Positions 1-11,227 of a DNA stretch of 64,000 nucleotides are shown in pieces. Where the stretch lies: assembly GCA_036768485.1 (NCBI GenBank), contig JAVLUZ010000710.1, positions 37,501 to 101,500 of the forward strand. The letters run 5' to 3'. How positions within the stretch are numbered: position 1 is the stretch's first letter; each line of letters begins with the position of its first letter. The position numbers were made by a program, and so were the translations under genes. Source of the DNA: Mermis nigrescens (lineage: Eukaryota > Nematoda > Enoplea > Mermithida > Mermithidae). The notes beneath the pieces are model-generated. The model had not been told where the DNA came from and ran no database searches. It saw only the letters and a list, made by a program, of their open reading frames with translations.

Positions 1-225
1 AAACCGTTATGAAAAAACTGTGGAAGAATACGAAAAAGCGAGAGCGATTAGTGATTAAAATTGAAAGTAATGCTAAATTGCTAAAACCATGCTTGAACTC
101 GGAATGAAAATAAAATGTTGAACATAACCAGCTTTATTAGTATGCTCTACAAACAAGTGAAGGTATCGTTTTTATCCTTTTCAAATTGGTATGTAATCAT
201 GCTATGTTAATTGTTAATCTTCAAC
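1..225. other. AT-rich, nothing recognised
   Basis: No ORF, repeat or RNA gene seen. Confidence 0.5.
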
Positions 226-306
226 CCGACTGACCCTGACCCCGAAAACCGGGGTTTTTCATCCCCGACCCCGACCCCGATCGGGGGTGAAAATCTGACC
301 CCGTAC
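226..306. repeat. GC-rich CCCCGA repeat island (family Q)
   Basis: Tandem GACCCC/CCCCGA hexamers with an inverted GGGG part, followed by GTACGATCACTGAT. Similar islands occur at 54108, 59162 and 61965. Confidence 0.7.
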
Positions 307-319
307 GATCACTGATTTC

Positions 320-1836
320 TGAAAAATTAATGGTAAAACATATTGCATTTTTTAAATTTTTTAAAGTGCCTTTTGTCAACCATTTCTTTGATTAAATCCA
401 TATTTCTGACGTTATAGAATGGTTCTGAGAATTCTTTATTCTAAATCATATTTTTGATGGTTCTGGGATGTTCTGTAAATTATACCATTAGATGGTTTGG
501 GATGTTTAAAAATTTTGTTTGATCATAACCATATTTTTAACGTTTCGTAATATTAAAAAAACTTTTTTTGGTCCAAAACCATACTTTTGATGTTTTTGAG
601 GTTTAAAAATTTTTTTGGTCACAACCATATTTTATGATGTTTAGGATGTTTAAAGATTTTTTTGGTGCAAACCATATTTTTGATGTTTTAGGACACCAAT
701 CTTACAGCACAGGATGTCTTCATAGCACTGGGTATGCTTTATCACGTCCTATCTTTAGTATGGGTATGTGATATCACGTCCTATCCTGTAACACTGGGTA
801 TGTTATATACGTCCTATCTTATAGCATAGGGCATGTTATATCACATCCTATTGTATAGCATGGGGTATGTTACATCACGTCCTATTGTATGCATGGTATG
901 TTGTATCACGTCCTATCTTATAGCGTCGGGTTCAGCTTTGTACAATGTTCAACTTTGCCCTCATTGTAAACAAATGCAAAAAGTTGCATATTAAATTAGC
1001 CGCTAGAAGCAAAAACATTTGGATTTGTATTTTCGAAAGCCGCATGTTTGCTGCTTTTTCTCGAAAGCTGCATGTTTGCTGCTCCCGATTGCTTCGCATT
1101 AAATTTCACGCGCGCTAGTTTACAAGGTCAAAAATTTTGACTTGGTGCAAGCTCTTTTTCAGTGATTAATCATGTTTATAAGTACTCGTACGTGATTTCC
1201 TTTCAGCCCGTCTCATACATGTTTTATGATGCCAGATCGTATATTTAAAGTAGCGAATATGGAATCAGCGGTCTCAGAAACCCCAGGGCCAAATTTTGGA
1301 AGCAACAGTCAATCTGTGCTTCTGCAAAAAGACAAAAACCTAAATTTTACGCTATGCATAGGGTACCTTTAGGCTCCCGTATCTCAGAAACCAATCCGTG
1401 AATTTTCTTCAAATTCTACAGTAAGGTCAGTCATAAGATATCCAAGAATTGGTGAAAAACTTTAAAAAATTTATCTGCTGCGATTTGAGATATTTGATAA
1501 AATACACTTGTAAATCACGTTTTTCTTACGACCTTGCATCAGTTTACACTGTAGTGTAAATGGTTTACTTCAGTCGATAGCGTATAAAAGTTGATCTAGG
1601 GTGGCTTTAAAATTTTTACCCTGCGGCAATTGCATGCTGCATAGAGCTACCAAAACCTTTTACATAAATCCGTAGTTTCCGGGTTTCAGAGTTCGATCGA
1701 GCCATTTTGATCAAAAATTGTAATTAGCGCCCGAGAATACCCATTGAGTGAAAATATAAGTATCACAAAATTATCCAGCAAAAACTTTTTTGCCTCACAG
1801 ACACACACATACACACAACTCGAAATTAATATTATA
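320..1836. repeat. Family A noncoding repeat, copy 1
   Basis: It is nearly collinear with 42770-44406. In order it has an array of ~42-bp units (TTTGGTC...CCATATTTTTGATG, about 400-700), an array of ~35-bp units (CACGTCCTAT..., about 703-925), a unique part, then (AC)n and the end ACTCGAAATTAATATTATA. No coding capacity. The class is unknown. Confidence 0.8.
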
Positions 1837-1859
1837 TATATATATATATAATATATATA

Positions 1860-1898
<39 letters not shown>

Positions 1899-1914
1899 AA
1901 ACACACACACACAC
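1830..1914. repeat. (AT)n and (AC)n microsatellites
   Basis: AT runs broken by single bases, then a short AC run. The antisense ORF with I-Y repeats is an artefact. Confidence 0.95.
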
Positions 1915-3100
1915 AGTTAAAACAAAAATTGTGCAGAAACCTTAATCTTGCATTTGATATTCTTCGACGCTTGATTTTATAATAATCTGTGTGAAAAGTT
2001 TATTGGAGTAACTTAGAATATGGTACTTTCAGAATACGAAAAAATAAACTTCAGAAGAGCGGATTTTGGCTCAGCATTAGAACACGTTGGAGAGAAAGCG
2101 CGGGAAAAAATTTCTATCCGTCTATGATCAAAATTACAAAAGCTATGGGTTTCTATCATTAACCTCTTCTCGACCTAAGCAAGCATCTTCTCGACCTAAG
2201 TATTCGGAGATTCAAACAGCTGAATGCAGAATCACATGAGTACCAATTTACGTCGACCTAAGCATCTATATATCGACCTAAGCATCTATACATCGACCTA
2301 AGCATCTATACATTGACCTAATCATCTATACATCGATCTGAGCATCTATACATCGCACCTAAGCACTCGACCTGAGCGGGAGCGACCCTCGACCTAAGCA
2401 GCTTGAACACACTTTTCCAGATATACTATGTCTAAGCCTGAGTACAATAGAAGCAAAAACTCAGATTTTCGTATATATTCATTAGTAAAACCGAAAAATA
2501 TGAAAAAAATATGAAATTTTTTTGAAGTTTTGAAATTTCAAGCCTTTTCCGCGCCTTTTTCTTTTTTCTCCTCATTGCTATGCTTCCTTCGTAATTTCAG
2601 CCTATATTATTTATTTTTGACAAATGTGTAAGTCCTTGGATCGGCTGTTTAATCCTCCCACGACCTCCAAATCGAGAGTTACCGGCAACCGTTGCAAGTA
2701 TAGCCAAGATTTTTCACCAAATTTTTTTCCGCGCTTCAATTTATCATGTTCTACCATCTTGGCAATCCAAAAGTACCATATTCTTAAGTTTGACAATGTT
2801 TATTATATTAAAACGATCATTTTAATGCTATTTTAGCATTTACTTATACCATGACGTCATTTTTTTAGCCTGGAAAAGCTCATTATTCGACCATACATGC
2901 AGGAAAATTCTGGGGTTAAATCACCAAAAATTGCCAAAAATTGCCATAAATGTTACTAAAAATAGAGACTGGGGGTGTTCTGTAATCTGAAGGAGAGTTT
3001 AGAGTTTTCCAACTAGTGGGGTCTCTAAACCCCTAAACCCCCCTGCCCATGCACGCCTTAGACCCGCACATATCGTGCATCTGTGCTTCCCCCGCATATG
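1915..3100. other. AT-rich, no gene apart from the minisatellite
   Basis: 2611-2836 has overlapping sense and antisense ORFs of similar length, typical of chance. 2880-3100 holds GC-rich repeat ends. Confidence 0.4.
2163..2401. repeat. 20-bp minisatellite (CATCGACCTAAGCATCTATA)
   Basis: Units are strictly 20 bp apart from 2251 to 2350 and degenerate on both sides. No CRISPR-like spacers: the units are contiguous. Confidence 0.9.
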
Positions 3101-3298
3101 ATCACCCGGCAAAAAAATTTGATTTTTCAAAAAACAAATTGCAGAAAACATCATGTTTTATGCATTTTTAGCAATCTTTTATTTAAAAATTGCCGAAATT
3201 TCTCTGGCTCTCACGCAAACAGCCTTATTTGACTATATTTTATTGTATTTTATTGAATTTTCCTTGAAATTCTTGTATGTTTTTAATGTTAAGAAAAA
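3100..3298. repeat. Left part of a family D repeat interrupted by the LINE
   Basis: The 'tttgactatattttatt' stretch and flanks match family D, which continues at 7835-7935 with 'gggcatcgtcagaaac' and CATGCTGCATGTATGATAT. Confidence 0.5.
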
Positions 3299-4059
3299 CC
3301 CCTCCGATGAGCAGCCACTTTACCGCAGTGGAGGGGTTTGAGTCTCAATGAACTACCTGAGAGGTCAGACCAAGAGCTGCTCCCCAGGGCTTGAGTGGCT
3401 ACTGGGCATGTCTGGTGGTTGGTGGCCGTTAGAAGTTGGCAGGGTGAGCCCATTAAGGGATCACTAGGGGCCTGCGGGGACCCTAATGTCAGCTTGCTGG
3501 GTTGTCAGCCATGAAGCAACTCACCATTCTATGACCGCGGAGTTATTAGAGACCGGCCCTCAGTATCCGGCAGACGAGGGTTCTAAAATCTCCGGAGACC
3601 CAGCCAGCGTTGTGCATTGCAAGGCAATGTTGGCGGTCATGCTACTTGCAGCCCAACTAGTGGTGTGTTGTCACAGGCATCACTGGTGGCCGAGCTGCGT
3701 GGGCTCCTCAGCTGCCATAGGGACCGGGTGGCAGTTGAGGGCAATGCTACTGGAACACTTGCGGAAGGGACTCCATTGGAGAACCTCTCGGAGAAACTGG
3801 GCTCCATAAATTTGTGCACAGCAACTTAGCGGGACCCAGAAACGAACACTTCATAAGCAGGCTTGTGCTGTCAGAGCCTCCAGGGATCTGGCACTAACCT
3901 GCCCAAAGTAACAGGTTCTGATTCGAGCAGGGGCACTTGGCAGGAACACTGCTCAGGAAAGCCCAGCTCCCTCCAAATCTAGGACAATTAGTAGTGAGGG
4001 AGCACAGCAAGCAATTGCTGTTGCACATCCAACTCCTAAGCCTTTGTAGATAGATTAGG
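3299..4059 (+). pseudogene. LINE 5' region with ORF1 remnant
   Basis: This stretch is more GC-rich than its surroundings. Three overlapping short ORFs (3486-3809, 3617-3829, and one antisense) show no gag-like knuckles I can recognise. It is too short for a complete ORF1, so an internal deletion is likely. Confidence 0.5.
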
Positions 4060-4900
4060 ATGGTTGGTACTAGTGCTCTCCCATCCCAATCAGTACTGGA
4101 ATTATTCCAGATTAACTTGCAGCATAGCCAAGGTGCGACTGGTGTACTTAGTCGCTGCCTAGCAAAACTGCAGACTAAACTAGCGTTGATCCAGGAGACT
4201 TGGATCTATAAGAAGAACGTATGTGGATTAAATGATAAATTATATACTGTGTTAGTAGGGACCCGCGGTACAAGGACCAAGGGCTTGTGTGCTTGCCTCA
4301 CGGAAACTTAACACAGTGCTCCTTCAACAATTTAGCAAGCGTGACATGATGTCTGTTGAGTTAAGTTATAAAAGTGCAGGGCACTGGCGTAACATTATTG
4401 TTACATCAGCATACCTGCCTTTTGACTCTCCTCATCTACCTCCAGGTAGAGCTTTTTCTCTTCTGGTTGACTACTGCAGTAAAAGCAGATACCACTAATT
4501 ATTGGGTGTGACGCCAATGCTCACCACACCTTGTGGGCAGCAGCGATACCAATAAACGTGGGACTGCACTTGCTGAATATTTAGCCTCCACCAATTTAAT
4601 TTTATTAAATAGGGAAGTGAACCTACATTTGTTGTGGCAAGGGACAGGAGGTTATTGATCTAACCTTATGTTCTCTCGAACTCAGCTAATGATATAAGAA
4701 ATTGGCATGTCTCACAAGAGGAATCTCTGTCTGACCATAGACAGATAAGCTTCTCTTTACATGCTGATTCCTTTTCTTCTAGGTTGTACAGGAATCCAAG
4801 ATCCACTAATTGGGCTCTTTTTAAGCAGCACCGTAGTAGTCGCTTGGGTTCTTGGGCTCCTAGTTGCTCAACAAAAGAGGACATAGAGGGTGCTGTTGAC
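4060..4900 (+). pseudogene. LINE APE-type endonuclease, broken into three frames
   Basis: Frame 4060-4311 reads F-Q-I-N-L-Q-H-S and L-I-Q-E-T-W, the first catalytic blocks of apurinic-type LINE endonucleases. Frame 4289-4498 reads S-A-Y-L-P-F-D-S. From about 4497 a third frame reads G-C-D-A-N-A-H-H-T-L-W-G-S, the D-x-N block, and near 4720 S-D-H-R, the final SDH block. All expected blocks are present in order, but at least two frameshifts and stops separate them. Confidence 0.75.
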
Positions 4901-5762
4901 TTTGTACAGCAAGCTCTTACATCCTCTTATGAGAACTCCTGCAGTTTACAGAGGGAAAAGAGCAAACCTATTCCCTGGTGGAATAGGGAGCTCCAAGACC
5001 TCCGTAGGAAAAGTAGAGAGAGCTTGGAATCAGGCGAAATCATCTCAATCAGTTTCCGATTGGGCTGATTATCGCAAGGTTCGACAGGAGTATAAGCATC
5101 TTATACGCCTTAGAAAGCATTTGTGCTGGCAGGACTACTGCTCCAACATTGATAAAATGTCGGATGCTGCTAGGCTTCGCCGCATTTTATGTAAACCACA
5201 AGTAGGTGAAGTTGGCTCATTAAAACTACCTTCGGGTCAGTATACACTCAACCAAAGGGAACCCCTGCTTCACCTTCTTGACACTCATTTTCCTGGCAGC
5301 TTTGCAGTTGGAAATGAGGCATTTCCAGACACATTGGGCCCAACCAGTTTTTCTGGCTTTGGTGACCAAGTTCTCGCCTGCAGGAGTGATAACACCTGAT
5401 AAGGTTCCCTGGGCTGTAAAGTCTTTTGAACCGTACAAGACTCCAGGGGTTGATGGCATTTTTTCCAGCTCTTTTGCAGGAAGGACTGGACATGCTGGTG
5501 AGACCCCTAGTGAATTTTTATCGAAGATGCCTAGCGCTTGGCTATGTTCCAATAGCCTGGCGACAAGTAAAGGTCATCTTTATTCCTAAGCCAGAGGCGT
5601 AGTTCCTATGACCTGGCAAAATCCTTCAGACCAATTAGTCTTTCCTCCTTCTTACTGAAGTGTATGGAAAGATTAATCGATCGCTTTATAAGAGATGGTC
5701 CCTTGCTGGAACATCCTTTACATGTTTCACAACATGCGTATCAATGTGGATAGTCTGTTGAT

Positions 5763-6737
5763 ATGGCCCTTCATGAACTAGTTTCTAGGATTGAACGGGC
5801 ATTAGACAACAAACAATTCACACTGGGCGTTTTTCTGGACATTGAAGGGGCATTTGACAATACAACCTTCAATGCTATCTGCAAAGCAGCATCCAATCAT
5901 GGCGTACGTCAGACCATTGTTAAATGGATTGATGCTATGCTAAGATTTCGCCATATCATGACTGACTCTTGTGGAGACAGCATGATCTTTACTACCACAA
6001 AAGGCTGTCCACAAGGAGGTGTACTATCTCCTTTGCTGTGGTGCCTTGTGGTGGAAGAACTTTTGCAGAATTTGCAAGAGTCTGGCCTCTACAGTCAAGG
6101 ATATGCTGATGATTTGGCAATCCTTGTTACTGGAAGGTTCCTTGACACCATTTCCTCACTTATGGAGAGTGGTTTAGCCAAGGTGGAACAGTGGTGTCAC
6201 CATAATGGTCTATCTGTGAACCCACAGAAAACCGAAATGGTGCTATTCACTCATAAACGGAAACTTGATGGGTTTAAACCACCAATTTTCTATGGTATGC
6301 CACTACAACGTGCAGACCAGGTCAAATTTTTGGGACTTATTTTGGACCAAAAATTAAACTGGCGCAATCATGTAGAGGTCAAATGTCAGAAGGCTGTTAA
6401 TGCATTCTGGCAATGTCGTAGAGCTGTAGGAAAATCCTGGGGTCTATCACCACAGGTCATGCGATGGCTTTTCGTGTCTGTGATTAGACCCATGATCACC
6501 TATGCTTCACTAATCTGGTGGCCTCGTGCACACTTGTCTACTGTGAAATGTCAACTTAGTCATTTACATAGAATGGCTTGCCTCAGCATTTGTAGTGCCA
6601 TGTGCACCACACCGACTGCAGCCATGGAAGTCTTGCTGGACCTGCCTCCCCTGCATATCTTTGTGGAGGGTTGTACAAGGGCAGCTGCATATCGACTAAA
6701 CATAGCTGGCAGTTGGAATGCAAAGGCAAGGTTGTAG
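5763..6737 (+). CDS. LINE reverse transcriptase domain (part of broken ORF2)
   Basis: 324 codons cover the RT palm and thumb. Motif A is F-L-D-I-E-G-A-F-D (Asp 26), the next block is G-C-P-Q-G-G-V-L-S-P-L-L-W (81-93), and the catalytic G-Y-A-D-D is at 113-117. S-V-N-P-Q-K-T-E-M-V-L-F and the W-G-L-S-P thumb segment follow. The fingers lie upstream (about 5400-5760) in other frames. The frame is lost near 6727, where RNase H continues in another frame. The ATG is merely the first Met after a frameshift. Confidence 0.85.
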   Translation: MALHELVSRIERALDNKQFTLGVFLDIEGAFDNTTFNAICKAASNHGVRQTIVKWIDAMLRFRHIMTDSCGDSMIFTTTKGCPQGGVLSPLLWCLVVEELLQNLQESGLYSQGYADDLAILVTGRFLDTISSLMESGLAKVEQWCHHNGLSVNPQKTEMVLFTHKRKLDGFKPPIFYGMPLQRADQVKFLGLILDQKLNWRNHVEVKCQKAVNAFWQCRRAVGKSWGLSPQVMRWLFVSVIRPMITYASLIWWPRAHLSTVKCQLSHLHRMACLSICSAMCTTPTAAMEVLLDLPPLHIFVEGCTRAAAYRLNIAGSWNAKARL

Positions 6738-7732
6738 GTCACAATGCTGTTTGGGCTAAGGCCAATAGGCCAGTACTCAAAATGCCAAGTGACTTTATTG
6801 TACCAAAATTTATTTTTGGTAGACTTTATACCATTCAGTTTCCCACTAGGGATGACTGGGAAAAATCTAGAGTGAATATTCTCTCGCCTCCTGGAATTGT
6901 CTGCTACACTGATGGATCACGCTTTGTGAATACCTCAGGCGCGGGCATCTATTTCCAGAAGTCTAAACAGATGCGGTATTTTACCTTAGGCAGTATGTGT
7001 ACTGTCTTTCAGGCAGAAATACTCGCTATTTTACAATGCTGCCGTAGCAGAGAATTGATGGCCCTCAGAAATGAGAACATCTTTATTTGCTCTGACAGTC
7101 AATCTGCTCTGAAGTCACTTCTATCTCCAAAAGTGTCTTCAAAGTTAGTTCTCGAGTGTGTTCTTGCTTTGCAAGAACTCTCGCAGGACAACAATGTCAA
7201 ATTATTATGGGTCCCAGGTCACTGCGGCATTGAGGGCAATGAATTTGCGGATCATGCTGCAAAAATGGGATCAGCACGTAGACACGTTGGCCCAGAACCG
7301 GTAGTTGCTGTCTCCAGAGCTGTTGCTAAGGCTGACATCAACAGCTGGGTCAGGGAACAACATGTTCAATATTGGAGTGAGCAAAAGACTTGCCGTCAGG
7401 CCAGATCCTTTATGGAGAGGCCATGCAAGAAAATAGCCAGCTCCTTGATCAGCTTAGATCGTAAGCTGCTTAAGACAGTAACTGGTCTCTTAACTGGACA
7501 CTGTCCCCTCAACAGACACCTATGTACTATTGGGGTCTCCGACAACCCCAAATGTGCAAAATGTCTGCTCACAGAAGAGGATTCTATCCACTTCCTTTGT
7601 CACTGCCCTGGGTTTGATAAGTTGAGAGCTAGGTTCTTCCATGCTCCACATATTGAACCCTCGGCCGTTTTACAGGAGCCTGTTGCTCAACTTTTGGGGT
7701 TTATTAAAGCCTCAAAACGTTTGTGCGACTAG
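6602..7732 (+). CDS. LINE RNase H domain and C-terminal Cys/His finger (part of broken ORF2)
   Basis: The RNase H catalytic set is intact: Y-T-D-G-S (Asp 104), F-Q-A-E-I (Glu 139), C-S-D-S-Q (Asp 165), and G-H-C-G-I-E-G-N-E-F-A-D (Asp 217). Near the end, C-A-K-C...H-F-L-C-H-C-P-G-F is the Cys/His finger seen at the C-termini of such elements. Residues before about 43 are out-of-frame noise; the true reading enters after the frameshift near 6727. Confidence 0.85.
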   Translation: MHHTDCSHGSLAGPASPAYLCGGLYKGSCISTKHSWQLECKGKVVGHNAVWAKANRPVLKMPSDFIVPKFIFGRLYTIQFPTRDDWEKSRVNILSPPGIVCYTDGSRFVNTSGAGIYFQKSKQMRYFTLGSMCTVFQAEILAILQCCRSRELMALRNENIFICSDSQSALKSLLSPKVSSKLVLECVLALQELSQDNNVKLLWVPGHCGIEGNEFADHAAKMGSARRHVGPEPVVAVSRAVAKADINSWVREQHVQYWSEQKTCRQARSFMERPCKKIASSLISLDRKLLKTVTGLLTGHCPLNRHLCTIGVSDNPKCAKCLLTEEDSIHFLCHCPGFDKLRARFFHAPHIEPSAVLQEPVAQLLGFIKASKRLCD

Positions 7733-7820
7733 CTCTCAAAAGTTTCTGTGGGGTACACAATGGGCTTCTTAGCCTGCGTGAAGGGCTTGCGCCCACCCCT
7801 TTATCACTATCACTATCACT

Positions 7821-7935
7821 AATGTTAAGAAAAAAGGGCATCGTCAGAAACACCAAAAATGTAGAAACTTTTAGAAAATTTTTAGTTACACACCTCTCCT
7901 CAGAATTTCCATGCTGCATGTATGATATTCACTGG
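7821..7935. repeat. LINE target duplication and right part of the split family D repeat
   Basis: AATGTTAAGAAAAA at 7821-7834 repeats 3285-3298. The rest matches the right half of family D. Confidence 0.6.
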
Positions 7936-8859
7936 TACGTTTTTAAGCACCCAATCGCACCAATACAATTCGCAAGCAGATTTGATCAGGCTACAAGCAG
8001 TAGCAGCAGCATTAATACAAGCGATAGCTACTCTAGAGTAAAATTTTTATCCTATCCAAGGAAAATCTTCTGTCCCGTGGTAAGATGTAATATTTTTTAT
8101 GCTGCATCTTTTTGTATGTAAAAGCAGACATGCAATTCGGAGTTTAAGGTGTCTGAACCGCAGAAGAAGAGCGTTAAAGAATTATCAATGAAGATGGAGC
8201 ATAATTAAGGCCTAAAAATTGACAAAAATCAAACTTTTTTGCAAAGAAGTTAGAAGTCACCTGCAATTTGTGAGCAAAGGCTTTAACTATCTTACAAATT
8301 CAAGATTGTAGGTCTGTATGCTGCTCAGCTCTTTGTTGTACGGTGCACTTAAGATTTTATGATAAATCGTTGTGTAGATTCACCGGCCGTTCGATTCCCG
8401 ACTTTTCCGATCTACCGACCATCCCGATTTACCGTATAATGATAAAACAAGTTATTTTCAGATTTTCGAAAAACCCGTTTCTCCGACCATCCCGATTCTT
8501 CCGATCTGTACAATAAAAGACTATTTTTTATTATGAGAAATTTCCCGATTCACTGACCGTCTCGTTTCTCTGTCCGTCCCGAATCTCTGAACATCCCGCC
8601 TGATTCTCTCATATAAAGGTCGACGAGCATGGAAAACAAGTAAATTCATTCGTAATGCGACTAGTACTGTTGCATGCTATTCGATATTTTAATTGAAAAT
8701 TTAAAGTTCAATCTATTTTAAATAAATTTTAATTTTGGACTTTATTCCACCCAAATGCATTAGGAAATTTGGTACTGTCCTGCAATTTTGGAATAACTTC
8801 TTTTTCTGCTTGCTGCGTAAGCATACATGCACATATATTAAGTATAAGCTATGTGGGTG
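7936..8859. other. Unassigned AT-rich stretch with one GC island
   Basis: 8200-8290 resembles the family M flank at 10640-10720. Otherwise nothing beyond the island at 8386-8600. Confidence 0.4.
8386..8600. repeat. CCGACCATCCCGATT repeat island (family Q-like)
   Basis: Degenerate CCGACC and CCCGATT units alternate with AT-rich breaks. No coding. Confidence 0.6.
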
Positions 8860-9116
8860 GGTGGGTACCACATGTGGGCGTGGAAGGGTTTGGGGGTATG
8901 CACCCCCAAAAGTTGGAACACCCCCAGAAATCAAAATACCCCCAGAATTCAATTTTTGAATTTTTTCTGCTTTTAGCGATTTTTTGATGCCATTGGATAG
9001 TGCTCAATGAGAAACCACCATACGACCACTTTTAAGACCATTTTTTCACCTTTGAAAATTACTTCACCCCCCCCAGATATTTGGTGCTGCCCACCTATGG
9101 TGGGTACCATGTGCGA
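8860..9116. mobile_element. Family B MULE-like copy
   Basis: It runs from GTGGGCGTGG through 'gatgccattggatagtgctc' to GTGCTGCCCACCTATGG, the family B order in reverse. No clean target duplication is visible. Another family M/C-type stretch follows to about 9540. Confidence 0.55.
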
Positions 9117-9550
9117 GCATGACCGGTCTGGGGGTAGCCAATCTGGGGAATCGAATATTGAGCTTTTTTGGGTCAAAATGACGTCGGAAACTAGTGTAAA
9201 TGCTAAAATGTTTTAATTTACAGTTTCTAGTCAATTTCGAGCACTCTAAGAGAAAATTGGTTATTTTCAGTGGTTTTTAGTCTTTATATGTTGCCGCATT
9301 TATCTCAAAATTTTTCCCATTTTTCCAATTTCGGGAGTATAAGTAGACCTCCGCACCACCATGTGCCTGTCTGGTGAGGGGGTACTATACGTGAGCAGCA
9401 CCCAAATTATGGGGCCTGGTTGATGTGAATCAGGCAGAAATCAAAAAACATGCTAAAAATTTATTCCTAAGGGTCTATCGATTTTCAGGAGGATGTATTA
9501 CATTCTCGGAGGTCTAGACCCCCCAACCCCGCTCCCTTCCCCCACGCCCA
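9117..9550. repeat. Family M and family C MULE-like remnants
   Basis: 9117-9350 resembles 50010-50240 (CATGACCGGTCTGGGGGT, 'tttttgggtcaaaatgac', 'cagtttctagtcaatttcga'). 9380-9550 holds the family C text with CCCACGCCCACGCG at its end. Boundaries are not clear. Confidence 0.5.
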
Positions 9551-9640
9551 CGCGTAGTGGGTCACATACAGCGGGGCTTTCTGTTAGCTTTTGTACCCAA
9601 ACCCATGCTTATTGTATAGGTGATGGTGGTGGTAAATTAA

Positions 9641-9943
9641 ATGCAAGCTCATCCTTGGTTCAATCCGGATCAATCGACGCCACACGTGCCACGGAGCGCT
9701 GCTGTTGGTGAGTCGGCAAAGCCGAATGGAAACGAATTTGCGACGTTTCAAAGAATTTTGTCTGCTTTCGCGCGAAAGCTTTGCCAGCGTTATAGTCGAT
9801 TTGATGCAATATCGGCCGTAGAAGTCTTACTGCTATTGGCCGCTGCAACTATCTTGCTGAACAACTGCTATCACCTTTTAGAGAATTTGTTCGTCATTTC
9901 GTTCGTATTTTATCTTTGGCATCTGCTTATGTCTCGCCGTTAA
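9641..9943 (+). CDS. Hypothetical 100-codon ORF with hydrophobic segments
   Basis: This GC-richer stretch has a continuous frame with two hydrophobic helices (V-L-L-L-L-A-A-A-T-I-L-L and L-F-V-I-S-F-V-F-Y-L-W) and ends TAA at 9941. No homology is recognised and a third frame is also open for part of it, so it may be chance. Confidence 0.2.
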   Translation: MQAHPWFNPDQSTPHVPRSAAVGESAKPNGNEFATFQRILSAFARKLCQRYSRFDAISAVEVLLLLAAATILLNNCYHLLENLFVISFVFYLWHLLMSRR

Positions 9944-10095
9944 CAGTATTCTGTTTTGAACACTCGTTTTGGGGATTTTCGGTACTAATTCACGAATTTT
10001 TGGATGAGCGCTCGTGCTTCATTATATTGTCCGCCTGACTCATTCTTCAAGTAAAAGAGATAATTACCTAAATCGTGCGTGACTCCTCTAAGCTT

Positions 10096-10256
10096 ACAGT
10101 CTGTTTCACGTAACTTCGGTCACAAATTTTAAAAGTATCTCCGACAATAAGCTGATAGATTGCGATTAAAACATTGATTGATATTTAATTATCGTATCCC
10201 TCGGAGTCAGATGAGGATTCTTTAAACTTATGCACAAAGTTATGTAACAGACTATA
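10096..10256. mobile_element. Family G MITE (~165 bp)
   Basis: The inverted ends are AGTCTGTTTCACGTAACTT and AAGTTATGTAACAGACT, with 'gctgatagattgcgatt' inside. At least nine copies occur in the window, many flanked by TA. Confidence 0.7.
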
Positions 10257-10379
10257 AGTGTAAGGATTAGAATTTTCCAATCGATATAAATCTATCACAA
10301 AAGCGGTTAAAGCTGAAGGTTAAGAACCCCGTTTTTCTGGGGTGTAACGGTTTTTCTGGAGCGTAGTGCATGGCTACAG

Positions 10380-10600
10380 GTGTCCCAAACAAACATGAGC
10401 ATGTGGGGTCAGAAACAGGTAGAAATCGATAGATTTTAAAATAAAGAATAAAATTTTAAAAACTAAAATAAAACCCCAGAATCCCCAAAAATCGATAGAC
10501 CACTAGAATTGAATTTTTAGCATGTTTTTTGGAATTTTTGCCAGCTTTACACCACCCAGATCCGAAATTCGGTCGCTGCCCATGACAAGATCCTAAAACT
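10380..10600. repeat. Family C MULE-like copy
   Basis: It shares 'atcgatagaccacta' , 'tagcatgttttttggaattt' and 'ttcggtcgctgcccatg' with the copy at 26859. The flanks 10257-10380 and 10600-11050 hold further AT-rich repeat text resembling family M and no gene that I can see. Confidence 0.55.
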
Positions 10601-11053
10601 CCCTATGGTCTAGAAGCCCAGAAGGACAAACGGAAATTCTTTCTATGTGAAGTAGGGCAAAAATAAGGCCGAAAATTGAGAAAAATCAAAAATTTCTTGC
10701 AAAAGAGTAAGTTACGTGAAACTCGATCAGAAACAGTCGATAATGGGTGGTTTTACGCTATTTTAAGTATTGACTCCCGAACCAGCCATATTATGGGCAG
10801 ATATGTTAGGTATTTTGTACATACATACGTATAGGGGCGTAACCAGGATTTTATTTTGGGGGCGAGGGAGGCGTGCAAAATTTTTAAAGTCCTATACATA
10901 TCTCGAGAACCAAAAGAAGATACGCGAAAATAATGGCATTTTGAGCGTTTCTCGATTAGATCTATACCATGATAGAAAAAATTTAAAAATCGAATTTTTT
11001 GCATGAGTTCAAACTTGGATGTAAAAATCTATCATTTAATTTATGTGTATGAC

Positions 11054-11224
11054 TACTGTCTGTTTCACACAACTTCGGTCATAAATTTTAAAGCTATCTA
11101 CGGCAATAAGCTGACAGATTGCGATTATAGCATTGATCTGGTATATGAATATGATAATCCTCGGCCTACTGTCGACGAAAATATAATTTTTTTGAATTTA
11201 TGCACAAAGTTATGTGAAATATGA
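11054..11224. mobile_element. Family G MITE
   Basis: CTGTCTGTTTCACACAACTT at the left, AAGTTATGTGAAAT at the right, and 'gctgacagattgcgat' inside. Confidence 0.65.
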
Positions 11225-11227
11225 ATC

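Larger units (their letters stand above)
3299..7820 (+). mobile_element. LOA/I-like non-LTR retrotransposon, both ends present, dead
   Basis: The 14-bp direct repeat AATGTTAAGAAAAA stands at 3285-3298 and 7821-7834, giving exact ends. The element opens CCCCTCCGATGAG and ends with a (TATCAC)n-type tail instead of poly(A). It carries pieces of an APE-type endonuclease, a reverse transcriptase, an RNase H and a C-terminal CCHC-like finger, in several frames. Endonuclease plus RT plus RNase H with a simple-repeat tail fits the LOA/I group; R1 relatives usually lack RNase H. Only ~0.7 kb precedes the endonuclease, so most of ORF1 is missing. It landed inside a family D repeat, whose right part resumes at 7835. 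Confidence 0.9.

Noticed and set aside
1686..1910. 74-codon antisense ORF
   Set aside because: It translates an AT/AC microsatellite.
3486..3829. LINE ORF1 protein
   Set aside because: Two frames and the antisense are all open over short spans; no Cys/His knuckles or other gag motif is visible.
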